From Pleomorphomonas sp. NRK KF1 (GTDB lineage: Bacteria > Pseudomonadota > Alphaproteobacteria > Rhizobiales > Pleomorphomonadaceae), in assembly GCF_023721755.1 (NCBI RefSeq), contig NZ_JAMDLH010000012.1, positions 1 through 64,000 of the forward strand: a stretch of DNA of 64,000 nt, written 5' to 3'. Shown here piece by piece: positions 1-8,575 of the stretch (position 1 is its first letter; every line of letters begins with the position of its first letter). Below the pieces are notes generated by a model that did not search any database, had not been told where the DNA came from, and saw only the letters and a program-made list of their open reading frames with translations. A program made the translations under genes and the position numbers.

Positions 1-89
1 CCTTCGAGGACAGCCAGAATGACAGCCATATCCGCCTCACCTGCGCCGGGACAGTCTGCGGCCATCCGAGACGCTATGAAAAGGGGTAA
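1..89 (+). CDS. 3' end of an unidentified gene cut by the window edge
   Basis: The frame beginning at base 3 is open from the left edge to a TAA at 87-89. It shows the strong G/C preference at third codon positions that real genes in this window have, while the other two frames do not. The 28 visible residues end in Arg-Arg-Tyr-Glu-Lys-Gly and contain two cysteines. No family can be assigned from so short a tail. The remaining bases up to 246 are AT-richer and look like an intergenic promoter region. Confidence 0.35.
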   Translation, partial: FEDSQNDSHIRLTCAGTVCGHPRRYEKG

Positions 90-246
90 GGCCGAGTGAC
101 GATTTGTCGAGTATTTGAGTTATTTTTAAAGTAGCGCCAGACATACGTCTTTCTATTTAGGTCAATATAGTCTAGATGCGCGTATCCTACATAAGGTTTT
201 AGAGCTTTATATATACATTGCGAACTAAGTTGGTCCGGCAACATTT

Positions 247-1848
247 GTGTCGGATTCCATGTTCGGGCTGCTCAAGATCCGTATCGTCATTCTGGCCGCG
301 GTTTTCCTCGGTCTCGTTCCCTTCGTGGCGAGCGAGTTCATCCGCATGCGCGCCGACATGACGCGGCAGCTCGACGCGATCAATCAAAGCATGCTGACCT
401 CGCTGAGGCGCAACCAGAAGGCGTTCGTAGAAGCGCGCCTGGAGGTCGAGAGGCTGTCCGAGACCATCGCCCTGTCCCGGAACCTCAAGAGCCTTTCGCC
501 GGAAGACTGCAACGAGAGCGTCGCGCACCTTCTCCAGATCCAGCAGAAGGTCGAACGCATCTCTCTTCTGACACCAGACGGTATCGCCTACTGCTCGACC
601 GACCCCAAGGCCATCGGCGTCTACTTCGGCGACCGGGAGTATTTCTCCGACGCCCTCGCTTCGAAGACGGTCGCGTGGAGCGACTTCATCCTGAGCCGCG
701 TCACCGGCAAGAGAATCCTGCAGTCGGCCAAGGCGATCCGAACAGGCGATCGGGTCGACTTCGTGCTGGCGATCGCCCTCAACACGGCCTATCTGCGCCA
801 GGTGTCGATCGACCAGTTCTCGCTGCCGCTGACCTACGGCATGCTTCTGGATTCCGACGGTACCGTGCTCGACGGCGGCGCCATGCCGGGCGTCGAAGGT
901 CGCCTGTCGGAGGAGACGACCAAACGGATGGCGGAGATCGGAACCGGGCTGGTCATGCCGGGGACCTACGGTGCGGGCGACGAGGTGTTCGGCGTGGCGA
1001 GGCTGCCGGGCACCGCCAACCTGATCGGCTTCGGCGTGTCGACCGAGGCGGTGCGCTCCGCGGCCACCCAGGCGATGGTCGAGCGGCTGGCGCTGGTCGG
1101 CTTCGTCGCCCTGGGCATGGTGGCGGTCGTGCTCGGCCTTCTGGAATGGCTGGTGCTGCGCGGGCTGAGGCAGGTGGTCCACGTGGCCGAGCGGGTCGCG
1201 GCCGGCGACTGGACGTCGCGGATCACCCAGAAGCCGCTGTTGCCCGATCTCGCCCTGGTCGGCCGGTCCGTCAACATGATGCTCGACAGCCTGGAGGCCT
1301 CCGTCAACACCGATGCGCTGACCGGGCTTGCCAACCGGAGGGCGCTCGACCGCTTCCTTCTGACAAGCCTCAACAGGTTGAAGCGCCACGGCGTCGGCTT
1401 CACCGTCGTCATGATCGACATCGACGCCTTCAAGCCGTTCAACGACCAATATGGGCACGGCACGGGCGACGACGTGCTGCAGATGGTCGGCGCGACCATC
1501 CAGCGCTTTGCCCGCCGGACCGACGAGATCGCCGCGCGCTACGGCGGCGAGGAGTTCACCCTCATCCTGGCCGAGACCGATCCGGACAAGCTGAGGCAGC
1601 ATCTGGAGGCGCTGCGGCACGCGGTGGAGGCGATTGCCATTCCGCATCTCCATTCGCCGCATGCCGTCTGTACCGTCAGCATCGGCTATGCCGCCGCCGA
1701 GCCCGAGGACAGCCCGCTCGCCGCGATCTCGCGCGCCGACGGCTGCATGTATCTGGCGAAGAACAAGGGCCGTAACCGGGTCGAGGGCCTGCCCGAAGAG
1801 CACCAGGACCGCGAGTTGTTCTCCCGGTTCATGACCGAAATGGCGTGA
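247..1848 (+). CDS. Membrane-bound diguanylate cyclase with periplasmic sensor, HAMP and GGDEF domains
   Basis: This enzyme should condense two GTP into the second messenger cyclic-di-GMP at the inner membrane. The 533-residue protein has a first membrane segment near residues 8-30 and a periplasmic sensor region of about 240 residues resembling a double-Cache fold. A second membrane segment lies near 280-302, followed by a HAMP linker and a C-terminal cyclase domain. The active site reads GGEEF at about residues 433-437. The usual upstream inhibitory RxxD motif appears as RTDE, so feedback inhibition may be altered. No EAL domain is present. The GTG at 247 is used as start; an in-frame ATG at 259 is equally possible. 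The gene stands alone before queF. The ligand of the sensor is unknown. Confidence 0.88.
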   Translation: MSDSMFGLLKIRIVILAAVFLGLVPFVASEFIRMRADMTRQLDAINQSMLTSLRRNQKAFVEARLEVERLSETIALSRNLKSLSPEDCNESVAHLLQIQQKVERISLLTPDGIAYCSTDPKAIGVYFGDREYFSDALASKTVAWSDFILSRVTGKRILQSAKAIRTGDRVDFVLAIALNTAYLRQVSIDQFSLPLTYGMLLDSDGTVLDGGAMPGVEGRLSEETTKRMAEIGTGLVMPGTYGAGDEVFGVARLPGTANLIGFGVSTEAVRSAATQAMVERLALVGFVALGMVAVVLGLLEWLVLRGLRQVVHVAERVAAGDWTSRITQKPLLPDLALVGRSVNMMLDSLEASVNTDALTGLANRRALDRFLLTSLNRLKRHGVGFTVVMIDIDAFKPFNDQYGHGTGDDVLQMVGATIQRFARRTDEIAARYGGEEFTLILAETDPDKLRQHLEALRHAVEAIAIPHLHSPHAVCTVSIGYAAAEPEDSPLAAISRADGCMYLAKNKGRNRVEGLPEEHQDRELFSRFMTEMA

Positions 1849-1938
1849 TCCGGGTTTTGAACTCCGGCCCCGTTTCGATTAAGGATCGGCGCATCTCAGG
1901 GCGGATGCCGCCCGTATCCTCTGTTCCGGACGATCGAC

Positions 1939-2400
1939 ATGACCAGTGATGCCACCGGCGCCCACCAGCTCGGCAAGGCGACCGCGACCCCCGCCTCGCC
2001 CGACGAGGCGGTGCTCGACCGCGTGCCCAACCCTCATCCGGATATCGATTATCTCGCCCGCTTCACCGCGCCCGAGTTCACCTCGCTCTGTCCGGTCACA
2101 GGCCAGCCGGACTTCGCGCATCTCGTCATCGACTACGTGCCCGACCGGTGGCTGGTCGAATCGAAATCGCTGAAACTGTTCCTGACGTCCTTCCGCAATC
2201 ACGGCTCGTTTCACGAGGATTGCACCATCATGATCGCCCGCCGGCTGGTGGATCGCCTCGCGCCGCGCTGGCTCAGGATCGGCGGCTACTGGTATCCGCG
2301 CGGCGGCATCCCCATCGACGTCTTCTGGCAGACCGGCGCGCCGCCCAAGGACCTCTGGCTGCCCGATCAGGGCGTGGCGACCTATCGCGGCCGGGGATAA
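1939..2400 (+). CDS. queF: NADPH-dependent 7-cyano-7-deazaguanine reductase QueF
   Basis: QueF reduces the nitrile preQ0 to the aminomethyl preQ1 with two NADPH, a late free-base step of queuosine tRNA modification in the cytoplasm. At 153 residues it is the short unimodular type. The catalytic cysteine is Cys51 in the segment [10 protein letters not shown], with the proton-relay aspartate seven residues later at Asp58. The QueF signature ESKSLKLF and the following [10 protein letters not shown] segment are intact. The ATG at 1939 is the only good start. I see no preQ1 riboswitch in the 90 bases upstream. No other queuosine gene lies nearby. Confidence 0.96.
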   Translation: MTSDATGAHQLGKATATPASPDEAVLDRVPNPHPDIDYLARFTAPEFTSLCPVTGQPDFAHLVIDYVPDRWLVESKSLKLFLTSFRNHGSFHEDCTIMIARRLVDRLAPRWLRIGGYWYPRGGIPIDVFWQTGAPPKDLWLPDQGVATYRGRG

Positions 2401-2408
2401 GGCCGGGT

Positions 2409-2891
2409 CTACTCCGGCGGGGTCCAGACGGCCGGCTGTTGCGGGCCGTCCGGCTCGGCGCGGATCATCTCCATGCGCGTGCTGTCGAGGCCGCGATTCT
2501 GGGCGCGGGCGAGGCGGAAGTTGTGACCGATGCGCTCGGCGGTGGCGATGACGCCGTTGGCGTCGCTGTCGTCGAAGACCTGTCGCGCCGTCTCGGCGAA
2601 CAGCGTCAGCCAGCGCTCGAAATGGCGGTCCTCGATGTCGGCGATCATAAGGTGCGGCCGCATCGGCCGGCCCTCGTAGCGACCCGAGCGCAACAGCACC
2701 GACGACCAGAAGGCACACATCTTGTCGAGGTGGGCGGGCCACTGGTGCTTCTCGATCTCGCGGCCGAAGATGGCGGCGAGGTCCGGGTCGTCCATCACCT
2801 TGCCGTAGAAGCCGTGGACCAGCGCGTGGATGCTGTCCTCGTTTATCGATCCCATGGGAATGCCGCGTCGCGGCGCGTCCGTTGCGGTCAT
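2409..2891 (-). CDS. Group III truncated haemoglobin
   Basis: A small haem protein expected to bind O2 or NO in the cytoplasm. The 160-residue sequence has the group III pattern: an N-terminal segment running into HGFYGKVMDDPDLAAIF, then KMCAFWSSVLLRSGRY, and the segment RPHLMIADIEDRHFERWL, where the histidine before LMI aligns with the proximal haem ligand. A second methionine (MGSINED) 13 residues in could be the true start, since the family usually begins close to it. The C-terminal 25 residues are Pro/Glu-rich. The gene converges on queF with an 8-base gap, and the TetR gene lies upstream on the same strand. The exact physiological role in this family is unsettled. Confidence 0.85.
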   Translation of the reverse strand: MTATDAPRRGIPMGSINEDSIHALVHGFYGKVMDDPDLAAIFGREIEKHQWPAHLDKMCAFWSSVLLRSGRYEGRPMRPHLMIADIEDRHFERWLTLFAETARQVFDDSDANGVIATAERIGHNFRLARAQNRGLDSTRMEMIRAEPDGPQQPAVWTPPE

Positions 2892-2978
2892 GTGGTCTCC
2901 GGCTGCCGAAGGCGGCGAATGGTCCTTGAAGCCGCAGATGTAGTCGCTGACAGGCCGTCAGGCAAACGCGCCGCCCTG

Positions 2979-3575
2979 TCACGGCCTGCCGTAGATCTTC
3001 ATGAAGGCGGCGACGGCGGTTTCGACGGCTTGGGCCTTGTCCCTGACCTCGTCGAGGCCATAGAGGAGCGGCTCGGCGATGCCGGCTTCCAGGAGGCTCT
3101 TGAGGTAGAGGGCGCCAAGCTCGGGCGAGGGGAGGTCGATCTCTCCCTTTGCCGCGCGCTCGGCGAGAAAGTGGGTAATGGCGTCGATGCCGCGCTGGGG
3201 GCCGAGCTTGTAGACTTCGCGGCCGAGGCCGGTGCTCTGGCTCTCGCTGAGGACGGTGCGCTGGATCGCCAGGATTTCCGGCTGGGTGACCAGGTCGAGG
3301 TAGAGCCGGCCGAAGCGGGTGAGGGCTGTCGCGATGTCGCCGTCCGATGCGAGCGAGGCCAGCATTTCCTCGCCGGTTTCCTCCAGCGCCGAGGTCACAA
3401 CGGTGGCGAACAACTGCTCCTTGGAGTGGAAGTAGCCGTAGAGCGTCGCCTTGGAGCCGCCGAGCCGCGCCGAGATCATCGCCATGCTGGCGCCCCGGTA
3501 GCCCACCTCCTCGAACACGGCCGTCGCCGCGGCGATGATGGCGTTGCGCTTCTCATCGGTCTTCGCGCGCATCAA
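2979..3575 (-). CDS. TetR/AcrR-family repressor of the adjacent efflux operon
   Basis: The 198-residue protein has a TetR DNA-binding domain at residues 8-55, with the recognition-helix region GGSKATLYGYFHSKEQLF, and a helical C-terminal ligand-binding domain of the AcrR type. It is transcribed divergently from the outer-membrane factor / EmrA / EmrB operon, the standard layout for a local efflux repressor. The 96-base gap between them contains a 17-bp interrupted palindrome. It therefore probably represses both itself and the pump and releases DNA on binding a toxic ligand. The ligand cannot be predicted. A second methionine directly follows the first, so the start is uncertain by one residue. 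Confidence 0.88.
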   Translation of the reverse strand: MMRAKTDEKRNAIIAAATAVFEEVGYRGASMAMISARLGGSKATLYGYFHSKEQLFATVVTSALEETGEEMLASLASDGDIATALTRFGRLYLDLVTQPEILAIQRTVLSESQSTGLGREVYKLGPQRGIDAITHFLAERAAKGEIDLPSPELGALYLKSLLEAGIAEPLLYGLDEVRDKAQAVETAVAAFMKIYGRP

Positions 3576-3641
3576 GGTCTCCTTTTTGTGATCGGCAGGG
3601 TAGGTTTCGGACTTGACCGCCGCAAGTAGCTTTTATAACTA

Positions 3642-3658
3642 AACCGTACCGTACGGTT
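3642..3658. promoter_or_regulatory. Candidate TetR operator, 17-bp interrupted palindrome
   Basis: AACCGTAC-C-GTACGGTT is a perfect 8+1+8 inverted repeat ending 14 bases before the efflux ATG at 3672. A nested 10-bp palindrome ACCGTACGGT (3648-3657) gives two overlapping registers. It lies in the divergent TetR/efflux gap, which is where a TetR dimer would bind. Assignment is by position and symmetry. Confidence 0.65.
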
Positions 3659-3671
3659 ATAAAGGTGCCGC

Positions 3672-5120
3672 ATGCGTTCCAGGCTCGTCAAAACAGGCTA
3701 TTCCGCCAGCTTTCTTCTATTCATATCAGCGCTTTATGGCGGATGCGCCATGTTGCCCGAGAACGCCGCCCTGTCGTCGGTCAAGCCGATGGATGCCTAT
3801 GCGTCGGACCGGAGCCTCGCGCCCGCCAAGGACGCGGCATGGCCGGCGGACGACTGGTGGACGGCCTATGGCGATCCGCAGTTGGCAACCTTGATCGGCG
3901 AGGGGCTGACCGGCGCCTCCGACATGCGCATCGCCGAGGCGCGGGTGGCACTGGCTCATGCCGGCGTCGGCGCGTCGCGGGCCTCGCTGCTGCCGAGCGT
4001 CGGCGCATCGGCCAAGGCCGACAGCGAGCGTCAGTCCTACAACTACCTGATCGGCGAGGATTTTGTGCCCAAGGGCTGGAACGACGCCGGCATCGGTTCG
4101 CTCTCCCTCGACTGGGAAATCGACTTCTGGGGCAAGAACCGGGCAAAGCTGGCCGCCGCCAAGGGCAGGGTCGCCGCCGCCGAGGCCGAGGCCGCAGCCA
4201 CCCGCCTTGCCTTGTCCACCGGCATAGCCGAGGCCTACGGCCGTCTCGCCGCGCTCCATGCCGATCGCGACAGCGTGGTCAGCGCCATCGGCGTGCGCAA
4301 GCAGACGTTGTCGCTGATGAGCGATCGCTATGGCAAGGGCCTGGAGAACGAAGGGGCGCTGGAGCGCTCCCGCGCGGCGGAGGCGGCGGCCGAGGCCGAG
4401 CTGGCTCAGGTCGACGAACAGATCGGCCTCCTCAGGAACCAGCTCGCCGCTCTCGTCGGCGCCGGGCCGGATCGCGGCCTCGCCATCGCCCGCCCCAAGG
4501 TGAAGGGTGGCCGCTTCACCGGCGTTCCCAAGAGCCTGCCGGCGGATCTTCTCGGCCGGCGCCCGGATATCGTGGCCGCCCGCGCCACGGCCGAGGCCGG
4601 CCTCAAGGACATCGACGCCGCCAAGGCCGCCTATTATCCCAACGTCAACCTCGCGGCGATGATCGGCAAGCAGGCGCTCGGCCTCAACATGCTGACCGAC
4701 CCCGGCTCGACGCTGGGCTCGGTCGGCCCGGCCGTCTCGCTGCCGATCTTCGACGGTGGCCGCCTCAGGGCCGGCGAACGCAGCGCCGTGTCGCAATATG
4801 AGATCGCCGTCGCCGGCTACGACAGGACGCTGACGGAAGCTCTGCGCCAGGTGGCGGACGCCGTGGTGAGCAAGCGCCAGCTTGCCAGCCAGTTGGCCAA
4901 CACCCGGCGGTCGGCCGCCGCCGCCGAAAAGGCGTGGCGCGTCGTCAGCGACCGCTACAACGGCGGCCTTGCCACCTATCTCGAAGTGCTGACGGCCGAA
5001 GACGCGCTGATCAGCGCCCGCCGCGCCACGGCCGCCCTGCAGGCCCGCGCCTTTACCTTGGATATCGCGATGGTCCGCGCCCTCGGCGGCGGGTTCCGCA
5101 GCACGGAGAAGCAGTCGTGA
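3672..5120 (+). CDS. Outer-membrane efflux lipoprotein, NodT/OprM type
   Basis: This is the trimeric outer-membrane channel of a tripartite efflux pump. The 482-residue protein starts with a lipoprotein signal whose lipobox reads LYGGC (Cys near residue 25), as in NodT/OprM proteins. Two repeated helical-hairpin outer-membrane-efflux domains follow. Typical segments are DWWTAYGDPQL near the N-terminus, SLDWEIDFWGKNRAK after the first strands, and LLGRRPDIVAARA opening the second repeat. It is the first gene of an operon whose second gene starts inside its stop codon (GTGA). The preceding palindrome suggests control by the divergent TetR gene. Confidence 0.92.
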   Translation: MRSRLVKTGYSASFLLFISALYGGCAMLPENAALSSVKPMDAYASDRSLAPAKDAAWPADDWWTAYGDPQLATLIGEGLTGASDMRIAEARVALAHAGVGASRASLLPSVGASAKADSERQSYNYLIGEDFVPKGWNDAGIGSLSLDWEIDFWGKNRAKLAAAKGRVAAAEAEAAATRLALSTGIAEAYGRLAALHADRDSVVSAIGVRKQTLSLMSDRYGKGLENEGALERSRAAEAAAEAELAQVDEQIGLLRNQLAALVGAGPDRGLAIARPKVKGGRFTGVPKSLPADLLGRRPDIVAARATAEAGLKDIDAAKAAYYPNVNLAAMIGKQALGLNMLTDPGSTLGSVGPAVSLPIFDGGRLRAGERSAVSQYEIAVAGYDRTLTEALRQVADAVVSKRQLASQLANTRRSAAAAEKAWRVVSDRYNGGLATYLEVLTAEDALISARRATAALQARAFTLDIAMVRALGGGFRSTEKQS

Positions 5121-6268
5121 ACGACATGAGCAAGATCGACGCCGACGTCGAAGAAACCCACGCCGCCAAGGCTGCCGTCAATCCCAAGAAGCGCGGCCCG
5201 CTGTTCCTCGGGCTCATCCTGGCGGTGGCGGCCTCAGGCGGCGGCTACTACGCCTATGACACGCTCTATGCGTCGAAGCACGCCATCACCGACAATGCCT
5301 ATGTCGGCGCCGACGTGGCCCAGATCACGCCGCTGGTGGCGGCGCCGGTGGCCGAAGTGCTGGTCAGCGATACGCAGGCGGTGAAGAAGGGCGACGTGCT
5401 CGTTCGCCTCGACGACACCGATGCCCGGCTGGCGCTCGCCATGGCCGAGGCGACCTATCAGAACGCCATCCGCCGGGTGACGGCGCTGGTCGCCAACGAC
5501 AAGGCGCTTGCCGCGCAGATCGTCGGCCGTGAGGCCGATCAGGCGCAGGCCGCCGCCCAGCTTGCCTCCGCCGAGGCGGGATACGCCAAGGCCAAGATCG
5601 ATCTCGATCGCCGCAAGACGCTGGCCGACAATGGCTCGGTGTCGGGGGACGAGATCACCGCCGTCGAAACCTTGCTGAAAACCGCCGAGGCCAATCTTTC
5701 GTCCGCACGGGCCGGAGCCGCTGGCGCCGCCGCTGCCCATGACGCCGCCGTGGCCGCCAAGGAGGCCAATGCCGCCATGATCTCCGGCGTCGGCATCGAC
5801 GACAATCCGGAGGTGCTGGCCGCCCGCTCGGCGCGCGACCAGGCCCAGGTCAACCTCGAACGCACCGTAATGCGGGCGCCGGTCGACGGCGTCATCTCCC
5901 GCCGTCAGGTGCAGGTGGGCCAGCGCGTCCAGCCGGGCATGACGCTGATGGTGGTGGTGCCGCTTCAGGCCGCCTATGTCGATGCCAACTACAAGGAAGT
6001 GCAGCTCGCCCACGTCAAGGCCGGCCAGAAGGTGACGCTCGTCTCCGATCTCTACGGCAGCGACGTGGAGTTCACCGGCACCGTGGTCGGCTTCTCCGGC
6101 GGCACGGGCGCCGCCTTCTCGGTGGTGCCGGCCCAGAACGCCACCGGCAACTGGATCAAGGTGGTGCAGCGGCTGCCGGTCCGCATCGCCCTCGATCCGG
6201 CGGAACTTGCCGCCCATCCGCTGCAGGTCGGTCTGTCTATGACCGCCGACATCTCGCTCGCCGAGTGA
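5117..6268 (+). CDS. Periplasmic adaptor (HlyD/EmrA family) of the efflux pump
   Basis: A membrane-fusion protein that links the inner-membrane pump to the outer-membrane channel. It is about 383 residues long with one N-terminal membrane anchor (GPLFLGLILAVAASGGGYYAY). Then come a lipoyl-like half (AHAITDNAYVGAD-like start, ITPLVAAPVAEVL), a long alanine-rich coiled-coil hairpin, and the closing lipoyl/barrel part with VMRAPVDGVISRRQVQVGQ. I place the start at GTG 5117, which overlaps the upstream stop as GTGA. A GGAG element sits about eight bases before it. The ATG at 5126 is the alternative. It is translationally coupled to the channel gene, and the pump gene starts four bases after its stop. 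Confidence 0.9.
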   Translation: MNDMSKIDADVEETHAAKAAVNPKKRGPLFLGLILAVAASGGGYYAYDTLYASKHAITDNAYVGADVAQITPLVAAPVAEVLVSDTQAVKKGDVLVRLDDTDARLALAMAEATYQNAIRRVTALVANDKALAAQIVGREADQAQAAAQLASAEAGYAKAKIDLDRRKTLADNGSVSGDEITAVETLLKTAEANLSSARAGAAGAAAAHDAAVAAKEANAAMISGVGIDDNPEVLAARSARDQAQVNLERTVMRAPVDGVISRRQVQVGQRVQPGMTLMVVVPLQAAYVDANYKEVQLAHVKAGQKVTLVSDLYGSDVEFTGTVVGFSGGTGAAFSVVPAQNATGNWIKVVQRLPVRIALDPAELAAHPLQVGLSMTADISLAE

Positions 6269-6272
6269 CGCC

Positions 6273-7808
6273 ATGACCGCGCCCGCCCTGCAAACCGCCG
6301 CCCCGCTGACGGGCGTCCGGCTGATGGTCGCTGCCCTGGCCATCGGCACCGGCAACTTCCTGGTGGTGCTCGACAGCACCATCGCCAACGTGTCGGTGCC
6401 GACGATCGCCGGCTCGGTCGGCGTCTCCGTGTCGCAGGGCTCGTGGGTGATTACCTCCTACGCGGTGGCCGAGGCGATCACCGTGCCGCTGACCGGCTGG
6501 CTCAGCCGGCGTTTCGGGGCGATGCGCGTCTTCCTGACCTGCTATTTCGCCTTCGCCGCGATATCGCTTCTGTGCGGCCTGTCGCAATCCCTCGGCATGC
6601 TGATCGGCGGGCGCGTGCTGCTTGGCCTGTTCGGCGGGCCGATCATGCCGCTGTCGCAGATGCTCCTGATGCGGATCTTCCCGCCCAGGCAGGCCACCAT
6701 CGCCTCGGTTATCTGGGCGATGACGACGCTGATCGGCCCGATCGCCGGCCCCATCCTCGGCGGCATCATCTGCGACGGCATCGGCTGGCAGTGGATCTTC
6801 TTCATGAAGGTGCCGATCGCCATTCTCGGCGGCGCCGTCGTGTTCTTCGCCACCATGGGCCAGCCCGACCCGACGGGAAAGGCGCGCATCGACGCCATCG
6901 GCCTCGCCCTCTTGGTGCTGTGGGTCGCCGCGCTTCAGGTCGTGCTCGACGAGGGGCGCAATCACGACTGGTTCGCCTCCACCGAAATCCAGGTGCTCGC
7001 CGTCATCGCGGCGATCGGCTTCCTCGCCTTCGTCATCTACGAACTCACCGAGGCGCACCCGATCGTCGATCTCCGGATCTTCCGCCATCGCGGCTTCTCG
7101 GCGGCGGCGGTCACCTTCGCCGGCGGCTTCGCGGCCTTCTTCGCCTCGATCGTCATCCTGCCGCTGTGGCTGCAGCAGAACATGGGCTACACGGCCACCT
7201 GGGCGGGATATGCCACCGGCATCATGGGTCTCCTGGCCTTCGTGTCGGCGCCGATCGTCGGCAAGGCGACGGAGAAGTTCGATCCCCGCGCCATCCTGTC
7301 GATCGGCATCCTCGGCCTCGGCGCCATGACGGCCTGGCGCATGACCTTCAACTCGGACGTGACGTTCCTGCAGATGGCCTGGCCGACGCTGCTCACCGGG
7401 CCGTTCATGGTGATGTTCTTCGTGCCGGTCACCGGCCTTGCCATCGCCAGCGTCACGCCGGAGGAACAGGCCAACGCCGCCGGCCTCTCCAACTTCATGC
7501 GTACGCTGGCCGGCGCCTTCGCCACCTCGCTGGTGCAGACCGGATGGGCGAACTCGGCCCGCGTCAACCAGACCGAACTGGTGAGCGCCATGCAGAATGG
7601 CGACAGGGTGATCGCCGGCATGGTGGAGGGAGGCGCCTCGCACGAGGTGGCGGTCGCCAGCCTCAGCCGTATCGTCGAGCAGCAGAGCGTGCTACTTGCC
7701 ACGCTGGACATGTTCGCGGTCATCACCGTGGTCTTCGTCTTCGCCGCCATGCTGCCCTGGCTGGCGCCAAAGCCGAAGGGTCCGATCGACACCAGTGGAG
7801 CGCATTGA
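6273..7808 (+). CDS. DHA2-family drug:H+ antiporter (EmrB/QacA type)
   Basis: The inner-membrane pump of the tripartite system exports hydrophobic or cationic drugs in exchange for protons. At 511 residues with about 14 membrane segments it fits DHA2. The DHA2 motif FLVVLDSTIANVSVPTIA (first helix), the WVITSYAVAEA stretch, the loop motif GWLSRRFGAMR and the fifth-helix stretch IGPIAGPILGG are all readable. It belongs with the preceding channel and adaptor. A small gene is coupled to its stop codon. The substrate cannot be read from sequence. Confidence 0.93.
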   Translation: MTAPALQTAAPLTGVRLMVAALAIGTGNFLVVLDSTIANVSVPTIAGSVGVSVSQGSWVITSYAVAEAITVPLTGWLSRRFGAMRVFLTCYFAFAAISLLCGLSQSLGMLIGGRVLLGLFGGPIMPLSQMLLMRIFPPRQATIASVIWAMTTLIGPIAGPILGGIICDGIGWQWIFFMKVPIAILGGAVVFFATMGQPDPTGKARIDAIGLALLVLWVAALQVVLDEGRNHDWFASTEIQVLAVIAAIGFLAFVIYELTEAHPIVDLRIFRHRGFSAAAVTFAGGFAAFFASIVILPLWLQQNMGYTATWAGYATGIMGLLAFVSAPIVGKATEKFDPRAILSIGILGLGAMTAWRMTFNSDVTFLQMAWPTLLTGPFMVMFFVPVTGLAIASVTPEEQANAAGLSNFMRTLAGAFATSLVQTGWANSARVNQTELVSAMQNGDRVIAGMVEGGASHEVAVASLSRIVEQQSVLLATLDMFAVITVVFVFAAMLPWLAPKPKGPIDTSGAH

Positions 7809-8122
7809 TGGGACGGCTCACCAACGAGCGAAAATACCGCTATAAACTGCATCTGACCGCCGAGCAGACCGACGTCGCGCGGCCGAGCATTCTCATCAAC
7901 CGTCTGAAGCTCATGGAAGCCGACTCGGCCACCTCGCCGGAGATCGCCGCGCTCGCCGACTTTTCTCGCGATCACGTGCAAATGGGCGAGAAGGATCGCT
8001 ACGTCCTGGCCTTCGCCCTGATGACGGCGCGCCAGCTTCTCGGCGGGGCCACGCAGGTGTCGTCGCGCTTTGACAATCTCCGGGCCTGTCTCGAAGGGCT
8101 CGACCGCGACGTGACGGCCTGA
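7808..8122 (+). CDS. Small protein of unknown function coupled to the efflux pump
   Basis: The 104-residue frame starts inside the stop codon of the pump gene (TGATG), so translation is coupled and the gene is part of the efflux operon. The sequence is soluble and predicted helical, with an N-terminal basic stretch (ERKYRYKLHLTAEQ), a middle acidic part and the segment DRYVLAFALMTARQLLGG. It has no signal peptide and no membrane segment. I do not recognise the family. Codon third-position GC is typical of the window. A strong hairpin follows the stop. Position suggests a role tied to pump expression or resistance. Confidence 0.75.
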   Translation: MGRLTNERKYRYKLHLTAEQTDVARPSILINRLKLMEADSATSPEIAALADFSRDHVQMGEKDRYVLAFALMTARQLLGGATQVSSRFDNLRACLEGLDRDVTA

Positions 8123-8129
8123 TTGAGAT

Positions 8130-8160
8130 CGGCCCGGATCGCAGCGATCCGGGCCGTTTC
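8130..8160 (+). terminator. Intrinsic terminator of the efflux operon
   Basis: A perfect 12-bp GC-rich stem (8130-8141 with 8145-8156) closes a three-base loop and is followed by TTTC. It lies seven bases after the small gene's stop. The T run is short, so it may also work in both directions. Confidence 0.65.
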
Positions 8161-8185
8161 CAGTCGCGGGGCAGTAGCGGACCAT

Positions 8186-8368
8186 TCATTTCTTCTGGTT
8201 GATCTGTGGACGTTCCTCGAGCGGCAGGAGGGTCGGGTCGAGCGGCTTGCCCTCGGCGGCCCGTCGGCCGGCCTCGTTGTCCTGGCGCTTCAGCTCGCGG
8301 TCGACGATGTCGCGCGCGCCTTCGACCGGGTCCTGCTCGTGATGCTCGGTGTTCTTGTTGTCGTTCAT
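8186..8368 (-). CDS. Small hydrophilic protein of unknown function (60 aa)
   Basis: The 60-residue protein begins at the ATG ending at 8368, preceded on its strand by the ribosome-binding site CCAGGAGACTG. It is rich in Asp, Glu, Lys, Arg, Asn and Gln, with no hydrophobic core. It contains ARDIVDRELKRQDNEAGRR and ends in a lysine pair, which suggests a largely disordered or single-helix protein. The longer frame extending upstream of this ATG runs against the neighbouring plus-strand promoter and is not supported. No domain is recognised. Its stop faces the efflux operon terminator. Confidence 0.6.
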   Translation of the reverse strand: MNDNKNTEHHEQDPVEGARDIVDRELKRQDNEAGRRAAEGKPLDPTLLPLEERPQINQKK

Positions 8369-8523
8369 GACAGTCTCCTGGAGAGTGGCTGGGGAAGTGG
8401 CCTGGCTCGGGCCGGTTTGTCGGCCGCGCGGGCTCAACAAGTCATCCCGGCGATTGTTCCTGTCTTTCGGCGGCTCCGGACCGGCGGTTCGGCCCGCCTT
8501 TCGGCGCCGAGGACCGAGGCAAA

Positions 8524-8553
8524 TGATCTGAAAGGCGACCTCGCGCGTATAAA
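8524..8553 (+). promoter_or_regulatory. RpoE (ECF11)-type promoter for the DUF2177 gene
   Basis: TGATCT (8524-8529), an 18-base spacer and TATAAA (8548-8553) match the known Rhodobacter RpoE pattern TGATCC-N18-TA. The DUF2177 ATG follows 22 bases later with a good ribosome-binding site. The same spacing recurs at the two divergent promoters near 11.1 kb, which supports the call. Confidence 0.65.
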
Positions 8554-8575
8554 GACGGACACAACGGAGGTCGTC

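Noticed and set aside
199-1803. Minus-strand open frame covering the diguanylate cyclase
   Set aside because: The plus strand has intact membrane segments, HAMP and GGEEF; the minus frame is an Arg/His/Gln-rich shadow.
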